A stretch of DNA of 46,528 nucleotides, taken from positions 1-46,528 of the forward strand of contig FWWN02000423.1 in assembly GCA_900175165.2 (NCBI GenBank), in the 5' to 3' direction. The position numbers and the translations under genes are program-made. The notes below the pieces were generated by a model that saw only the letters and a program-made list of their open reading frames with translations, was not told the origin of the DNA and made no database searches. Origin of the DNA: Rhizomucor pusillus. Lineage: Eukaryota; Mucoromycota; Mucoromycetes; Mucorales; Lichtheimiaceae. Below are positions 26,336 to 38,490 of the stretch, one piece after another. Numbering within the stretch: position 1 is the stretch's first letter; every line of letters begins with the position of its first letter.

Positions 26336-28041
26336 TTATTCGTTTTTCTTTTCATCCTTGTCTTCTGTTTCCTCTGGAAGATCATATTCAAATGCAACAT
26401 CCCATCGTGACCCCGGTGCCCGTGCACTCACATATTTGATAAACCGCATTACTCCTTCATCTCGAAGAACCAAAGACAACTCGTTGGATCCGGCCGTCAT
26501 GGTCAACAATGCGCCCTCCTCATCAGCCGCTTTGTACGTTGCCGGATCCTCCTCATCGTCGTGAGGTGCCATGTAGCACTCATATCCACCACACTCTCCA
26601 CTTTCCCACTGTTCACTGCCAGGCGCAGTAGCCATGCAGAATGTCAGATCAAGCACCCCCTGGCCACGAGTGTTTGTGGTTGCCAAGGTATAATCGTGTC
26701 CAGGACGGAAGCGTCGTACCTGACCACGGTAGCCTTGTGGAACAAGCTGGGACACGATCGCGAGCCATCGTCTGAACGTTTCGGTCTCGAATTTCGATTT
26801 CAGGTCTGCAAATGGATTCTCGCTGCTCTTCACAGTATCCTTGAGCGTCAAGTAACGGCATCGATGTGGCGGGCCGTGTACACTCCATTCATCATTTACA
26901 CCTGTGCCGTGTGGTGCCATCACTCCCTGCTGGAACTGCTCTTTATCCAACCGTGTCGCCAGCGCTTGCAACTTTTCAAAGTACTCCTTGTTAAGGATAT
27001 CTTTGAGCTGAACAGCCGACTCGTCTGCAAATCTATCTGAGACCTGCTCCAGTACATCCATCTTGAGATAGTGCGGGTTAATCCACGTAGCCAACTCGCG
27101 TAAATCGTCCTCGGTCAATCCATTTGGCTGTTCCTCCAACCACGCAGAGTAGTGCACAAACTTTTCGCTCGAGTCAGTCTCTTGCAGTTGCTCGAGAGAC
27201 GACTTGGATTGGGTCACTTCCTTCTCGGCCTTGTAGCCAGGCTCGCCTTCCTGAGGGATATGGAACCAGCCAGAGATACTCAATCTCGGTTTACCTTCCG
27301 GCACAACTTCCTCAACAGAGTGGAACGAGTGGCCGGGCTGCACTGTAAACATGACAAACTGGTTCCACTGGGGCGGGATCACCACGCTAGGCTCAACATC
27401 CGGTGTTCCCTTTTCAACAACTGGATACAGTTCCAACGCACCACCGTATTTGGGATCCCAGGCTTCGTCAGGATCGGTCAAGTATAAAATATACGAAACA
27501 CGACGAGTGCCAATCACATCGTCGTGGTTGAGCAAGTGGCATCCTTCCTTGTAGTTGTTGATACTCATGTCTGTTTTCGAACCAGATAGTGGACCAGAGT
27601 CTGTGACGGACGAGATAAAGTCGCGAAACTCTTGCGAATACAATGCATTTCGAAGTTCAAACAAGCTGGAAAGTTGCTTCAACTCTTCGGCCGGGAGACC
27701 GTCCATATTTGCCAAATCGCCCGTTTGATGTACCTTGTATTATCGATGAGTACATTGATCCTTTTACTACAGTTGCTTATACTTCGCTTAACAAATACCT
27801 TGTAGATATCAGTCTCTTTCAGTGTGAAATGCAAATTGTCAAAGATCTCTTTGCGGACACGTCGCAGTAGATCGTCATTGATGAGTTTCTCTATTTTGCA
27901 ATGCAGGTATGGTTTGGATTCCATAAAGGATTTGCGTATGCTCTCGAGTGAAGAAGTCTCGAATAAACCTTCGTGGAACTTTGCATATAAATCGTCGCTA
28001 GTTCTAGCTCGCTTGTTGGATCGGTCGTTGTCTTCTGACAT
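26336..28041 (-). CDS. TPA1: Prolyl 3,4-dihydroxylase, Tpa1/OGFOD1 type
   Basis: Exons on the minus strand are 27799-28041 and 26336-27733; 546 aa. These Fe(II)/2-oxoglutarate oxygenases hydroxylate a proline of ribosomal protein uS12 and, in yeast, influence stop-codon reading and mRNA decay. The first double-stranded beta-helix has the HxD metal pair in HLLNHDDVIGTRRVSYILYL (~151-153) and the distal His in QPGHSFHSVEEV. The C-terminal, non-catalytic helix (MAPHGTGVNDEWSVHGPPH … DLTFCMATAPGSEQWESG) is also present, which distinguishes Tpa1 from other prolyl hydroxylases. An N-terminal basic patch (NKRAR) could be a nuclear signal. Length matches yeast and animal proteins. Confidence 0.94.
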
Positions 28042-28231
28042 TGCGGTTGGTTAAAGAGGACAGAGAAATTTTTCGTTTAATTGCCAGTAGGTTAAGGGAC
28101 GGAGGCGGGAGAGTTTAATACAAGTTCTTTTTTTTGAATTACATGCTATCGAGTAAAATACATGCAGGGATGGATAATTAAACAGTTATTGTGCGTGTAA
28201 TGCACATATATAAATAATAGGGGAGGGGGGT

Positions 28232-31200
28232 TTAGTCATCTATACCAACTTCAGCGTCGGCTGCAAGGATGTCTTGCAAATCCGATGGGTAAAGTTCGTA
28301 GTAAATGCGTCGGATATCTTCGGCGTTCACCAGAATATCCTGCAATTCATCGTTCGTGAGGTCGCTTCCATTTTCCGGTTCTGATGGCATGACAGCAACG
28401 TCGATAGGTTCCGGCCAGTACTCTTGTTCCTGAAGCGTGACCGTAGTCGCGTTCTCTTGTACCTTGATATACTCGATCGGTTCAACTGCATATTTGAACT
28501 TTATCTTCCTTGGCTTGACTTCGATTTCCCTTGTTTCATAGGACATGGGGCACAAGAGATCCTGCGGGTCAAAAGAGCCCGCGGCTGCTCTGGGACACGC
28601 TGATACACGCGTGTGCCACCTTGCACCCGTTGCATCAAGTTCATCGAGCGATTTGAGATATCCCCACAAGTCCAGCACTGGGAGCTGTTCAAAATCTGGC
28701 AGACGATGACCAGGCAGCTGAGCCAGTATCGTGTCGCGCTGCATAAGAGGCACGAGGAACGCATCCACAGTTGATAGTCTCCGAGATTCGTTTTTGACGT
28801 GTGTACCCATCTCTAGATGGTTAGTGGAGAAGGATTCAAATGACTGGAAGTTTGGATAAAGCATGACATATGCTCGTAAGTAAACTAGTTCGATGAAGTA
28901 CTTTTTCCACGACCGTTTCCATCGCGTTGAGCGACTCTTTGGCACCGTTATGTTTAACAGTTGTTGATGCTGCTCGTCGAGTAGGCGCACGGTCACGTAC
29001 TCGTGGAACTCTCGCCAGTGTTCTGGGAAATACAGGGCGCCCCAGCTGCAAGGAACTTGGCTGACATATGGCGTGCGTGGAGGATATGCGTGTTGCAAGA
29101 CATTGTCTGGATGGAAGGGTCGTCGTCCTTCAGGCCGCAATTCAACGTTGCGAGGCGAGTATAAGCTAATACCATACATATATGTCAATGCATTCACGTT
29201 GCCTGTATATCTGTATTGCAAGAGACTATATTTTGCCCACACGTAAAAGAGTGGGGACACTTGGACGTCATCCTCAAGCAAAACTGCATAGTCGTCGTTG
29301 TGGCGAGGATACCAAGATTCCACGATCGCTGGCAACAATCCTCCTTTCCGGATCCTATGTCTCAGTGTCTTCGAACCATGCCGCCACTGGAAATTATTTA
29401 CAAGCATCCGTGTAACCCGATCCGACGACTGCTCCAAATGTATCGCGAGATTCACATTATCGCCGAGATAGAAACTCTTGTCGATAGAATCCAAGAGTCG
29501 TGAGAGTGAGTGCGGCCGTCGATCCGTGACAATAACAAGGTTGATTTCAGGAACGTGCCAATCTAATTGAGGCAAAGTTTAGATTCCGTTACCGTTCAGA
29601 TGGTGCGTTACCATTTGCAAGACTCACTTTTCAATGCTCTAGGATCCAGCTCTGCTATCCACAGCGCATGCACTACCTCGTCAAGCGGAAGCCCAATGGC
29701 GGCAACGTTTCGCGACTTTAGCTCCAGCTGCAGTGCCTGCACTGCAGCGCTGCGCTCGTCAGAGATATAGATGACCGCGGCCGGTTGGATAGCTTCCACA
29801 AGCAAGCCAACGTCGGAAGCAGACGTTGCTGCTACTCCAGTCGCCGCCGCGTCGATGTCATGGACAACAACGTTGCTGTGGCATTCGGTAGCCTTTAGGA
29901 CCTTTCTTAGCTTTTGGCCTGACATTCCTCGTTCGCGGCCGGTTACTACTGCGTGGATAGTAAATTCATATCGGCACATGAGAGGATGCAACGCCATAGC
30001 TTGCTCAGGTCCATCAATGAAGAATAGCACGGTTTCCAATTGCTCCTTTGCTCTTCTAGCTGTAATTTGCCGCCGATCCAGAGCTGTCGGAATGGTATTC
30101 AACTCGAGCTCTCGACTCCAAACACCGACATCGTTGTAATAATCGGCTTTGATTCGTTCGCAAAATGATGGTAAGGACAATTCAAGTCTCGAGAAAGAAG
30201 GCAGTGCAATGGCGGGTATATTAAATTGACGCAGAAGCGATCGTGATATGTGGTATTCAAAAGGAATCGAAGAATGAGCTGTTAGATGCTTTATCCATGA
30301 CTTCCGTATCACCCAGCTACCGTGGATAACGTCGGCAGGTTGCGTGACACTCGGTAAAACATCAAATGCTGCAGGTAAGCAAAGAATGTCACCGTTGCCA
30401 TGAAAGCTGCTGGGTAACAAAGTCGCCTGAGTGCCTAAAAGCGTGTTTTCGTATTCGGGCGTATGTAAAAGTCGCAGCATAGATTCGAGGTATCTTGGAG
30501 ATGGCGTGACATCTTGCTCCAGGAGCCAAATCCAGTCGGACTGGATTGTCTGTAACTTTGCCACCCAACCCACTTTGTCGGTAGCCACGATGTGGACCGA
30601 CTTTAACTCTCTCACCGAGTCCACAGTTGAGTGTATTGTAGGACAGATATCCACATCACAAAAAATCCATATGTTGTCAGGGCGCTTCGTTTGAGACGCG
30701 ATGGCAAGTAATTGCGATTTGATCTGAGGACTATCTGTGACACGAACAACAGCTGTCAAATCAACGTTTGGATCGGGTGCCTGATCTAAAAGCGACGCTA
30801 TCTCTAATACGTCGTGGCCCTTTCGAGTATAATACATTAATGCTGATAAGAATGGCGCATTTTCGTTGGCTGACTCGAAAGCCCATGTTCCATCTTCATT
30901 TTACAAAGTTATACAAGCATATATAGATCAGTTATTACTATCATTCGCACTAGAGTCAAATCCCCTTTCTATACCTTGTTTCCACGTTGAGAAATCAGGC
31001 CAATATGAATCGTGAACTGGAGGACGATCGTTTAGGACAGTATAGTTATTCGGGATTGGTGTTGTTGTTGTGGTGAATGCGGGTGATTCTCCTGCTGACG
31101 AAGTGTCAAGGAGATCTGAATCGAGAATGGAGGCTGGGGCTAGGGTAAACGATAGGTGGCCGAGGTATAAAGACAAGAAGCCAGCGAGAGATATATACAC

Positions 31201-31242
31201 AAGGAATCGCCAGACCCTCCTGCGTGGATGCGACGACCTCAT
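28232..31242 (-). CDS. Type II membrane glycosyltransferase with two GT2-like domains
   Basis: Exons on the minus strand are 30939-31242, 29628-30893 and 28232-29562; 966 aa. A short Arg-rich cytoplasmic end and one signal-anchor (VWRFLVYISLAGFLSLYLG, ~11-33) predict a Golgi/ER lumenal enzyme. The first domain (~110-330) has a GT-A pattern: VVRVTDSPQIKSQLLAIASQ and WIWLLEQDVTPSPRYLES. A middle segment with alternating hydrophobic strands (VVTGRERGMSGQKL, VVHDIDAA) follows. A second domain starts at ~530: INLVIVTDRRPHSLSRLLDS, with YAVLLEDDVQVSP as its DxD-like acidic motif. The C-terminal ~90 residues are acidic. Donor and acceptor are unknown; cell-wall or glycoprotein glycan building is plausible. 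The middle intron is only 45 nt. Confidence 0.8.
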
Positions 31243-31899
31243 TCACTGTTCGCTACAGGGATACAAAGCGATTGGAAAGGAGGAGGCGTCGGTTAACAAA
31301 GGGTCGTTGGTAAAAAGGGCCCACAGGAAGGCTATATATGGCGGATAAAGGTAGAGCGGAAACGTGGAAAGGGTGAGAGAGAAGAATAGAAAAAAGGAAC
31401 AAGAGGAATTCCCGACTAGCCTTGAAAACTCGAGGATACTTCGGGAAGCGGAAAAGAGATTTGTCCCAATCAATGCATTTACAGTACGACGTCATTGGTA
31501 ATGCACATAAATTACCTTTTTAAACCGTAGTCGTACGGCACTAACTTTTCATCGCTGGCAATCAGGCACTTCAAATAATTCGATGTTGGTTTAATCTAGA
31601 CAGTCAACTATTATCCACCGCATACATCAAGCGCTGATCTTATCTCTTCTAATAAGAGTATAGAACTTCACCGCACTGATGGAACATCCAGTCTCTACGA
31701 ACGATGACTGTGGTCATCTGACAAAGGTATCACAAGATCACCAGACACAACAATTTACACTTTTTCCTGAAGCAAAATACTAAAATCGTGAAGATTCAAT
31801 TTTGAGCACTTGACTGGTGCTACTTCACCGACATACACTCTTTCCAGAGATTTCACATTGCAAGATAAGCATCCAGTTTTTCTATGAAGACGGGTAAGG
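31243..31899. other. Intergenic stretch upstream of glycosyltransferase gene
   Basis: 657 bp with no supported gene. It presumably contains the promoter of the minus-strand glycosyltransferase gene. Confidence 0.5.
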
Positions 31900-32924
31900 C
31901 ACTGTTGTCAATTAGCATGGTGGGCCTGAGCCCATGGACTATGTCATTGATGAGGAGCAGTATGCTCTTGAAATGTTAAGTTCATACACGCAGTATTTGC
32001 GCAGTCATGCAGAACGAAGATGCAAAGAAGGATGTAGACGCGAGTGTACACGCTCTACATAGCACAGTCCACCTATTGTACACTGTCGCAAGGGATAACC
32101 TTAAAGATGTCATTGGTCAATGTTCAGCTTGAGAAGATCAAACAATGCGTTATGGACAGAGCGTGGATTCTACTCAGAAAGCGGTGCGATATGCGGATGA
32201 TGCCTCTCAATATGCTATGCGTCAAACAAGAAAATCCACATATATGGACACTAGAGGGCCCACACCAATTCCATAGACTCCACCAACGAAGTATTTACAA
32301 CCCACAGACAGCAATCCTCAGTACAAAGAGAAACGAATACTAGACTTCGTCAATAATTTCCAAAAAACAAAACCCCGGACGAATGGACTGGAAGCGATGT
32401 CCGGAGACAGGCGTCGATCAAGGCATCATATTTGGCTACGGCAATGCAGAAAGTTTCAGAGTGCAGTGCAAGAGGTATCAAAAGAAAGCAAGCAAAGAAA
32501 CACGCCCGCGCCGAAAATGATGTCCACAATAAGGAACTGTCGATCTCATCACGCCCTTTAAACAATCCTTTATCTCCAACTTGGGACTTTGCCTCCTGTT
32601 ATAGTAGATATCCAAGCAGTGATGAATCAAGATTTCATGAACCGTGCAATCCAGTATTGTCTCTATGCGTACCGCAGGTACAAGGTCCTCCCCGTCTTAT
32701 TAACCGTTTGCACTGAAAAATTGTCACCGTGCCGTTTGATGGACTCCTTTACGGTCTGCTGTGATAAGCCGTTTGTGCGTCAATCACCGAGCAATTTCTG
32801 GGCTCAGCACTGTTTTCTCCTCTCCAGAAGTACTATCGAGCATTTTGCTGACGCAGATGGCGATCTCGACCTATTGGTGGCATTGATCATGTTTTTGACG
32901 TATGGAATGACCCGACTATTGTAA
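31900..32924 (+). pseudogene. Decayed Rpn/PD-(D/E)XK-type mobile gene
   Basis: The clearest segment, 32589-32924, reads LPPVIVDIQAVMNQDFMNRA … KVLPVLLTVCTEKLSP … FLTYGMTRLL. 'PPVIVdIQ…' followed by a 'yKvLPVvL' strand is the core (acidic residue plus QxQ-like motif) of the Rpn-like PD-(D/E)XK nuclease/transposase proteins that are multicopy in Mucoromycota genomes. The expected upstream block (PFKQSFISNL) is present at 32557-32586 but in another frame. Farther up, MDYVIDEEQYALEMLSSYTQ (~31931-31990) and RYADDASQYAMRQTRKSTY (~32187-32243) look like eroded coding sequence, with an in-frame TAG near 32276. Multiple frame breaks mean it is not functional. Family naming is from memory of the pattern, not a search. 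Confidence 0.45.
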
Positions 32925-33226
32925 CTTTATATTCAATTGCCAAGTAATATAGTGTCAAGCCTCATAGTTTGACGCAAATACGCCATTTGCCATTTGAATG
33001 GGTCGTGCATACTAGCAGCGTTGTGGAAAGAGAAGTTGCGGGTTGGTTTACTGTATGTAAGGTTGTTGCAGAGGACGAAGTGGAATTTGCAGAAGATTTA
33101 TGTTATGTAGAAGTTTGGGATGTATATGTAATTGCTTAGCTGTGAGCTGCCAGTATCTTGTCAGTAGCTGCTAATTTGACGATCTCAATAAGTTGCATAC
33201 GTGCATTCGGTTTTCTTTTTCGTTCG

Positions 33227-33526
33227 TTAAAAGTTAGCAGATACGTTGACTTGATCTTTGAAATGCAAATAGGCATTGATGAAGAAGCCAAGAGGACCCG
33301 TCAGTTTCAAGTTTGAGCTGATCCGTGTTTCTGCTGGATTGTTGATTGTTCTTGTTGAAAATTGAATATTCAGATCAATATCTCCAGCATCATCAGTTTC
33401 CACGCAGTTATAAAAGGAAAGTAGCAGTAAAGTTTTGGATTCTAATGAGTCGCCCAATATCATATTGTATTGATGAATTCCTGTAAGAGGTGTCCCAACC
33501 TCAGAGACGCGTGCACGGACGCCCAT
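33227..33526 (-). CDS. Small protein of unknown function
   Basis: A single-exon frame of 99 aa begins at ATG 33524-33526 (MGVRARVSEVGTPLTGIHQY) and ends …FKDQVNVSANF. Composition is that of a compact mixed alpha/beta protein (SKTLLLLSFYNCVETDDAG, LKLTGPLGFFINAYLHF). There is no signal peptide or membrane span. The same frame extends upstream to an ATG at 33599-33601, but that would overlap the first exon of TRAPPC10, so the shorter start is preferred. It is divergent from TRAPPC10 with only 47 bp between start codons, so the two would share a promoter. I recognise no family. Confidence 0.45.
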   Translation of the reverse strand: MGVRARVSEVGTPLTGIHQYNMILGDSLESKTLLLLSFYNCVETDDAGDIDLNIQFSTRTINNPAETRISSNLKLTGPLGFFINAYLHFKDQVNVSANF

Positions 33527-33573
33527 AGGTACAAGCGGAGGGGACCTGTTCTGAAGGCTATTGGTCTTCCGCA

Positions 33574-36500
33574 ATGATGAACGGCAGGAAAGCGACCGTG
33601 ACATGTAAGACGCTCTTAGTCGACAAAGGTGAACAAAGGGCAGCTTTGATTTACGCTTTGCACTTTCAACAGACTGTGACGAGTATGGAGTGTGGCCGCT
33701 CATCGCTGATGACTTGTCGTCGCGTCTGCCGTTAAAGAATCTAAAGTGGCAACCGTCGAGTCAGCGGGCTGAACGCTTTATTCCGTCACTCGAGGTCGAC
33801 CTGCAGCGCTTCAACTTTGAGCAGGTGCCTCAGCCTTTACTTTCAACGCATACGACATACTTGAACCTGTACTTTGTAAACTGCGACGTAAGTACTGTTA
33901 TGCAAGTAATTGCCCATTCGTATCTATTCAACACGAAAAAAATAAAGGATAATGATGTATATAAAAACCAAGTTCGAAAACAAATTAAAGCATGGGTGGA
34001 TATATCAATGGCGAAAAAGAATCAAGAATGGTTGATCGTTTACGTTGCCGGCCAAGATACGCGACGTAGCAACAATTACCTTGGTCTTAAGACGACAGTT
34101 TTCGACAAGATTCGAGCAGACTTTAATCAAGGAAAACGTGACAGGTAAGGAATGACGAGGCAATTGTTAAGCATTGATGTTTAGACGATGAATCGCTAGG
34201 TGCACGTATATCCGCATTAAGGACCCCGACGGCCCTTCCTCAGAGCTTTGGGCATCCTTTATTGATAAGATGAAAGAGAGTATACTGATGAGTTTCGATG
34301 CTCACGTCACTCAGCTGGAGGAGGATACTCGGCGCCTAGACATGCAGCGACATATGCCTGGATGGAATTACTGTACTTTCTTTATTTTGAAGGCAAGGAT
34401 TGTCGCTATGCAATCTTTCCAGAAACCCGAAAACGTAACTGAAACTTGCGCTGCAGGAAGGACTAGCTCAAGCATTTGAAATAATGACACTGTACGAGGA
34501 TGCATTGATCCAGTATGATGAACTGGAGGCCTCATTTTTCCAAGTTCTACGAGGTCGGTGTATATTGAAAGAGCAGTGTTTGTGATTATTATCTTATTCA
34601 ATATCCGTACAGACAAGGCATTAGCATGGTTTGGGCACTTTGGAGCAACGGATCCTATGGACGACAGCGGCAATATTCTCGATTTCAAACGCAAAGATTA
34701 CCGCGATCTGATCAACAAGAACAGTATCTCTGTTTTCGACTTTCGATGCTATCTCTTTGCGCGACAGTGCCGCATGCTGCTAAAAATGCAGCGTGTCATA
34801 GAAGTCTGTATCCGTTCACAGCTATTCATCAGCAGCTTCATTCCCTCGATCCGCGAAAATGAGGTATTACCACGTAGGATATCAATCAATATGGATGGAA
34901 ATAGCTAAGCCAGGGCATGATTAGGAACACTTGGTGGATCACTTTGTGGAATCTTGGGTGTTTTCGGTTTGCATGAATATTATAAATGAATGTGAACCTC
35001 TGTCAGCACAGCTTGCTGCTGCAGATCCTGATTTCATTGCACCATACAATGCCGTCAAGGCCGATATTTTGCTGACAGCTCGCAGACAGGTATGAAGTAT
35101 GCCGATTCCAACAAAAGTCGTTTGGTAGCTAACTTTTAAGCAGCTGGATAAACTAGGCATTGCTTACAAGCACTTGCCCGTCACATCACCTTTCTCCGTA
35201 TATCTGGATAAAAATGACCCAGAACCAAAGGAAAATTCAAAGGGCAAAATGACCAACCAAAAGCTGCTGGAGGCAATGGATTCCGTTGAAGCATTCGACA
35301 AGATATATATGGTGGGTCGCTGAAGATCAGCCGTTCCTTCTCTCCACTAATTTAAAACCTTTGCTTGTAGGCATTGAGTACGAGAGCAATTAAAAGCTAC
35401 GATGCATGCTATAGGCCAAGAGCTGCCTTGACAGTTCATGGTGACATCGCGACGTTAAAATAGTAAGTACATAACCTGAATATCTATTTGATCGTTTGCA
35501 ATTAAGTGGAAATGATCAGTATCCGTGGGAAGTTGGAGGAGGCAGTCCGTATCTATGAATCGATCATTTGGCGATATGACGAGCAAAACTGGGGATGCAT
35601 CGAAAACAGCTTACTGGAAAAGTGCGCAGATGCGCAAAAGAAACTGGGCAAGACTGACCAGTACATTGAGTCGCTTTTAACTCTACTAAAGAACGAAGAT
35701 TGTCTTGAAGCTGATAAAGCTACTCAGTACACAGAAGAATTGTTATCCAATGTACTCACACTCGATAAAGGTATGTCTGTGATGTTGTTACATTCATTGA
35801 TGCGAAAGCAAACCCATCTGTTTGATGTAGAGCTTCGTCGTCCATTTTCACCAATGTTCTCAGTCAACGTCGTTTCCATCATTGATGATCCAAAGTTGGT
35901 CGAAAATACGAGCGTGGAAATATGTATAGATAACAACTTGCCAAAAGTAGGGTTTGGTTCTCCAAGTATCGAATCATTATACATCTAAACGTTGCCTCCA
36001 ATAGAGTTTACACTTTGATCGTCTTTCCTTGCGACTCGTTGGAAACGATCCAGAACAAATTTGGTTCTCTACCCAAGACAAAGACCTGCCGCCAGGAAAA
36101 AGCAAATTCTATCTCCCTAGCAAGGTACGTGTGTCTTGAAGCTGCTTTGAAGTAAGACAGGCTTGCTGATAAACGTGTGCTAGACATCCACTGCTGGCAA
36201 CTATGTCGTGGAAGCATGCGAAATGCATATCGGCAAGCTCATATTCGAACATAATTTTATGCGTGGAGGCCAAAAGAAACGAGTAATGCGGCTGAATCAC
36301 GATGTTAATCGCCCCAAGGTAGCGCTTTCGCAACCTGATGATGGTACGTAGAATATTTTCTACCCTATTAATGCAATGCTGAACACGATGTTTCTTCCAT
36401 AGTTTGCCTCGGTGAACTGCAAAGCTTTTCACTCAAGATTGATATTGGCAAGAAAGGCTTCGATCAGGCACAGATCGTGCTGGAACCGCAGACAGAGGGC

Positions 36501-38335
36501 CTGGATATTGTCCGCACGGAGACTGTGGACGCTTTTATACTAGATCAAGACGGTAAATATAGAAAGAAACAATGGATCAAGCTAATCGATCTAAAGCATG
36601 CTGGGTGATCTAGGATCAAAGAAAGATAAACTTTCTTTGAATATGGACGAAAACAAGAAAATTGCTCTTGGAGCCTTTGAAGCGCATCAAAAATTAGAGC
36701 TTCTAATTATATATGAAGGATCCTACACGGAATCCGAATACAGAGTAAAGTGTCACACTGCGCTGAAGTAACTTCCTTAGCATGCCTAACCAGTATCTAT
36801 AGGTCAAAACGACATTTACATACAAAGTTGAAGACACTGAATTCGAGTTTATCTCATCCGACTTCATACATGTGAATATCCCTCTCGTAGTCACAGAGTC
36901 ATGCATTTTCCGCGACGATTGGTACGTTTCGTTTGGAGAGAATGCAGTTGCAAGAAATTGACATTGCCGCAGTATATTCCTTAAAGTCGAAGCATATTGC
37001 AACGGTGACCATCCTGTCAGAATATTAGAATCGACGTTGCAACCATCTAGGTTATATACAGTGGAAAAGCAACCTGAAGTCGAAAAGTGGGATTTGGTAC
37101 GTCATTTAAGAATGAAGAGTTGGCGCACACTCTAACGGACGCTTCCAGATGGTATTTCCCAAGCTGGCAGCGACGTTTGTATACAAGCTTGTCAAGCGAG
37201 AAGATCAAAAAGAGGAATCCGCAAACTTGCCCTCAAAAGTTCGTTTCCTCGTAAAGTATAGGACATTGAAAGAAGGTAAATACTAAATAGAAATGAAATG
37301 TGCTTCAATTTACTGAAAGGCCTTTATTTAGAGGTGGAAGCTAGCGTTGGAAATATGCTTCAAAGGAGACTGGAAGAACATAATGCGATTCAGCACTTTA
37401 CATATATCTTTTCAAAGATTAAGGAGGCTTTCCTATCCTCCATCGATTATACCAGCTATGGATTGACGGACGTTGTCCATCTTGACGATTTTGACGCTGA
37501 ACTCTGCGAGTCCTTTTTACTGAATCGAGATTTGAAAACAAAAGTCGAGCTTCTGGATCTAATTGAAGAGTTTTTCGAGGTACCGTATACATTAAATACC
37601 AATTTCCCGCGATGATAACTAAAAGCATCTGCAGCAACACGAAGCCATCACTGCACGCACTATCAATGAAAATGCCCCGAATCCTCAATTGAAAACTATA
37701 TCTTTTCCATTAGACGTGCCTACGTCCAAGGTAATTAAAAGGTAATACGTAACAAAGTCATGTATTTAACATAGTCCTTGATATTAGATTCTGCACACTG
37801 CAGAGCTTGTCATGTCGTTGCCTGAAGATGTCCACGTTTCCGAAGCATGTCCCTGTATCCTGCGCATAAAACAATCCTCATATTGGTCAGCTGTAACTGC
37901 AGCGCAGGCACCGGATGGATTGGAGTTCTACTACGACATTGAAGTCGATTACGATAATTGGCTGTTGTCCGGCAAGCGCCGTCTACGTTTTGTGTCCAAG
38001 GTAAGCTAACTATCCAGCATCACCTATACGATTCCTCTTGCTCAACGTGCGCATAATTGCTCCAGCCTGATCAAGTCATGGAATTCCCTCTGAACCTCGT
38101 TCCACTTAAAACTGGCAACTTGCTGTTACCCGTTGTCCGCGTCTCGGCTGTCTCGGCTGATGTATCTGCTGCCACTGTCTATGTCAACGCGGCCCAGCAG
38201 GTATTGGTCAAGGCAAAGTCGAAAACGGCTACATTTTTTGTAGAACAGCAACAGCGCTTCTTACAGCCACAACAACCTGGTATCTCTTACACGTCAAGTC
38301 AAGAATACACTGCAGCAGCTACTGCATCCTCGTAG
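33574..38335 (+). CDS. TRS130: TRAPP II subunit TRAPPC10 / Trs130
   Basis: 22 exons: 33574-33604, 33673-33887, 33948-34144, 34200-34392, 34457-34553, 34613-34863, 34925-35089, 35144-35311, 35371-35462, 35520-35770, 35831-35946, 36005-36124, 36184-36343, 36403-36552, 36614-36744, 36803-36921, 36973-37096, 37149-37275, 37332-37579, 37635-37730, 37788-38000 and 38066-38335; 1177 aa. It is a scaffold of the TRAPP II exchange factor that activates Rab11/Ypt31 at the trans-Golgi. The N-terminal block (VTYCDEYGVWPLIADDLSSR), the helical-repeat core (WNYCTFFILKEGLAQAFE, LEASFFQVLR, FDFRCYLFARQCRML, YIRGKLEEAVRIYESIIWRY), and the C-terminal beta-rich region match the family. Intron 34393-34456 uses a GC donor. 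Intron 35771-35830 is 60 nt and stop-free, so retention would add 20 residues. The second of two adjacent ATGs could be the real start. Confidence 0.93.
34393..34456 (+). other. GC-AG intron in TRAPPC10
   Basis: The donor AAG|gcaagg and acceptor gctgcag| restore CTFFILKEGLAQAFEIM, a highly conserved junction. GC-AG introns are a small, known minority class with exactly this strong donor context. Confidence 0.85.
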
Positions 38336-38490
38336 TCAGAATTTCTGCGCTTTTGATAATGTATATTTTTAAAAACATGAATACATATCATTTTGTATAC
38401 CATATTCATAGGTGGAAGTGGACTGTTTAGATGATTTTAACTATATAATCAAAACGAAATTGCAGTTCATATAGTACATGTTGAAACATT

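Noticed and set aside
33227..33703. Extended 158-codon version of the small minus-strand gene
   Set aside because: Its N-terminal part overlaps TRAPPC10 exons 1 and 2, which are strongly supported.
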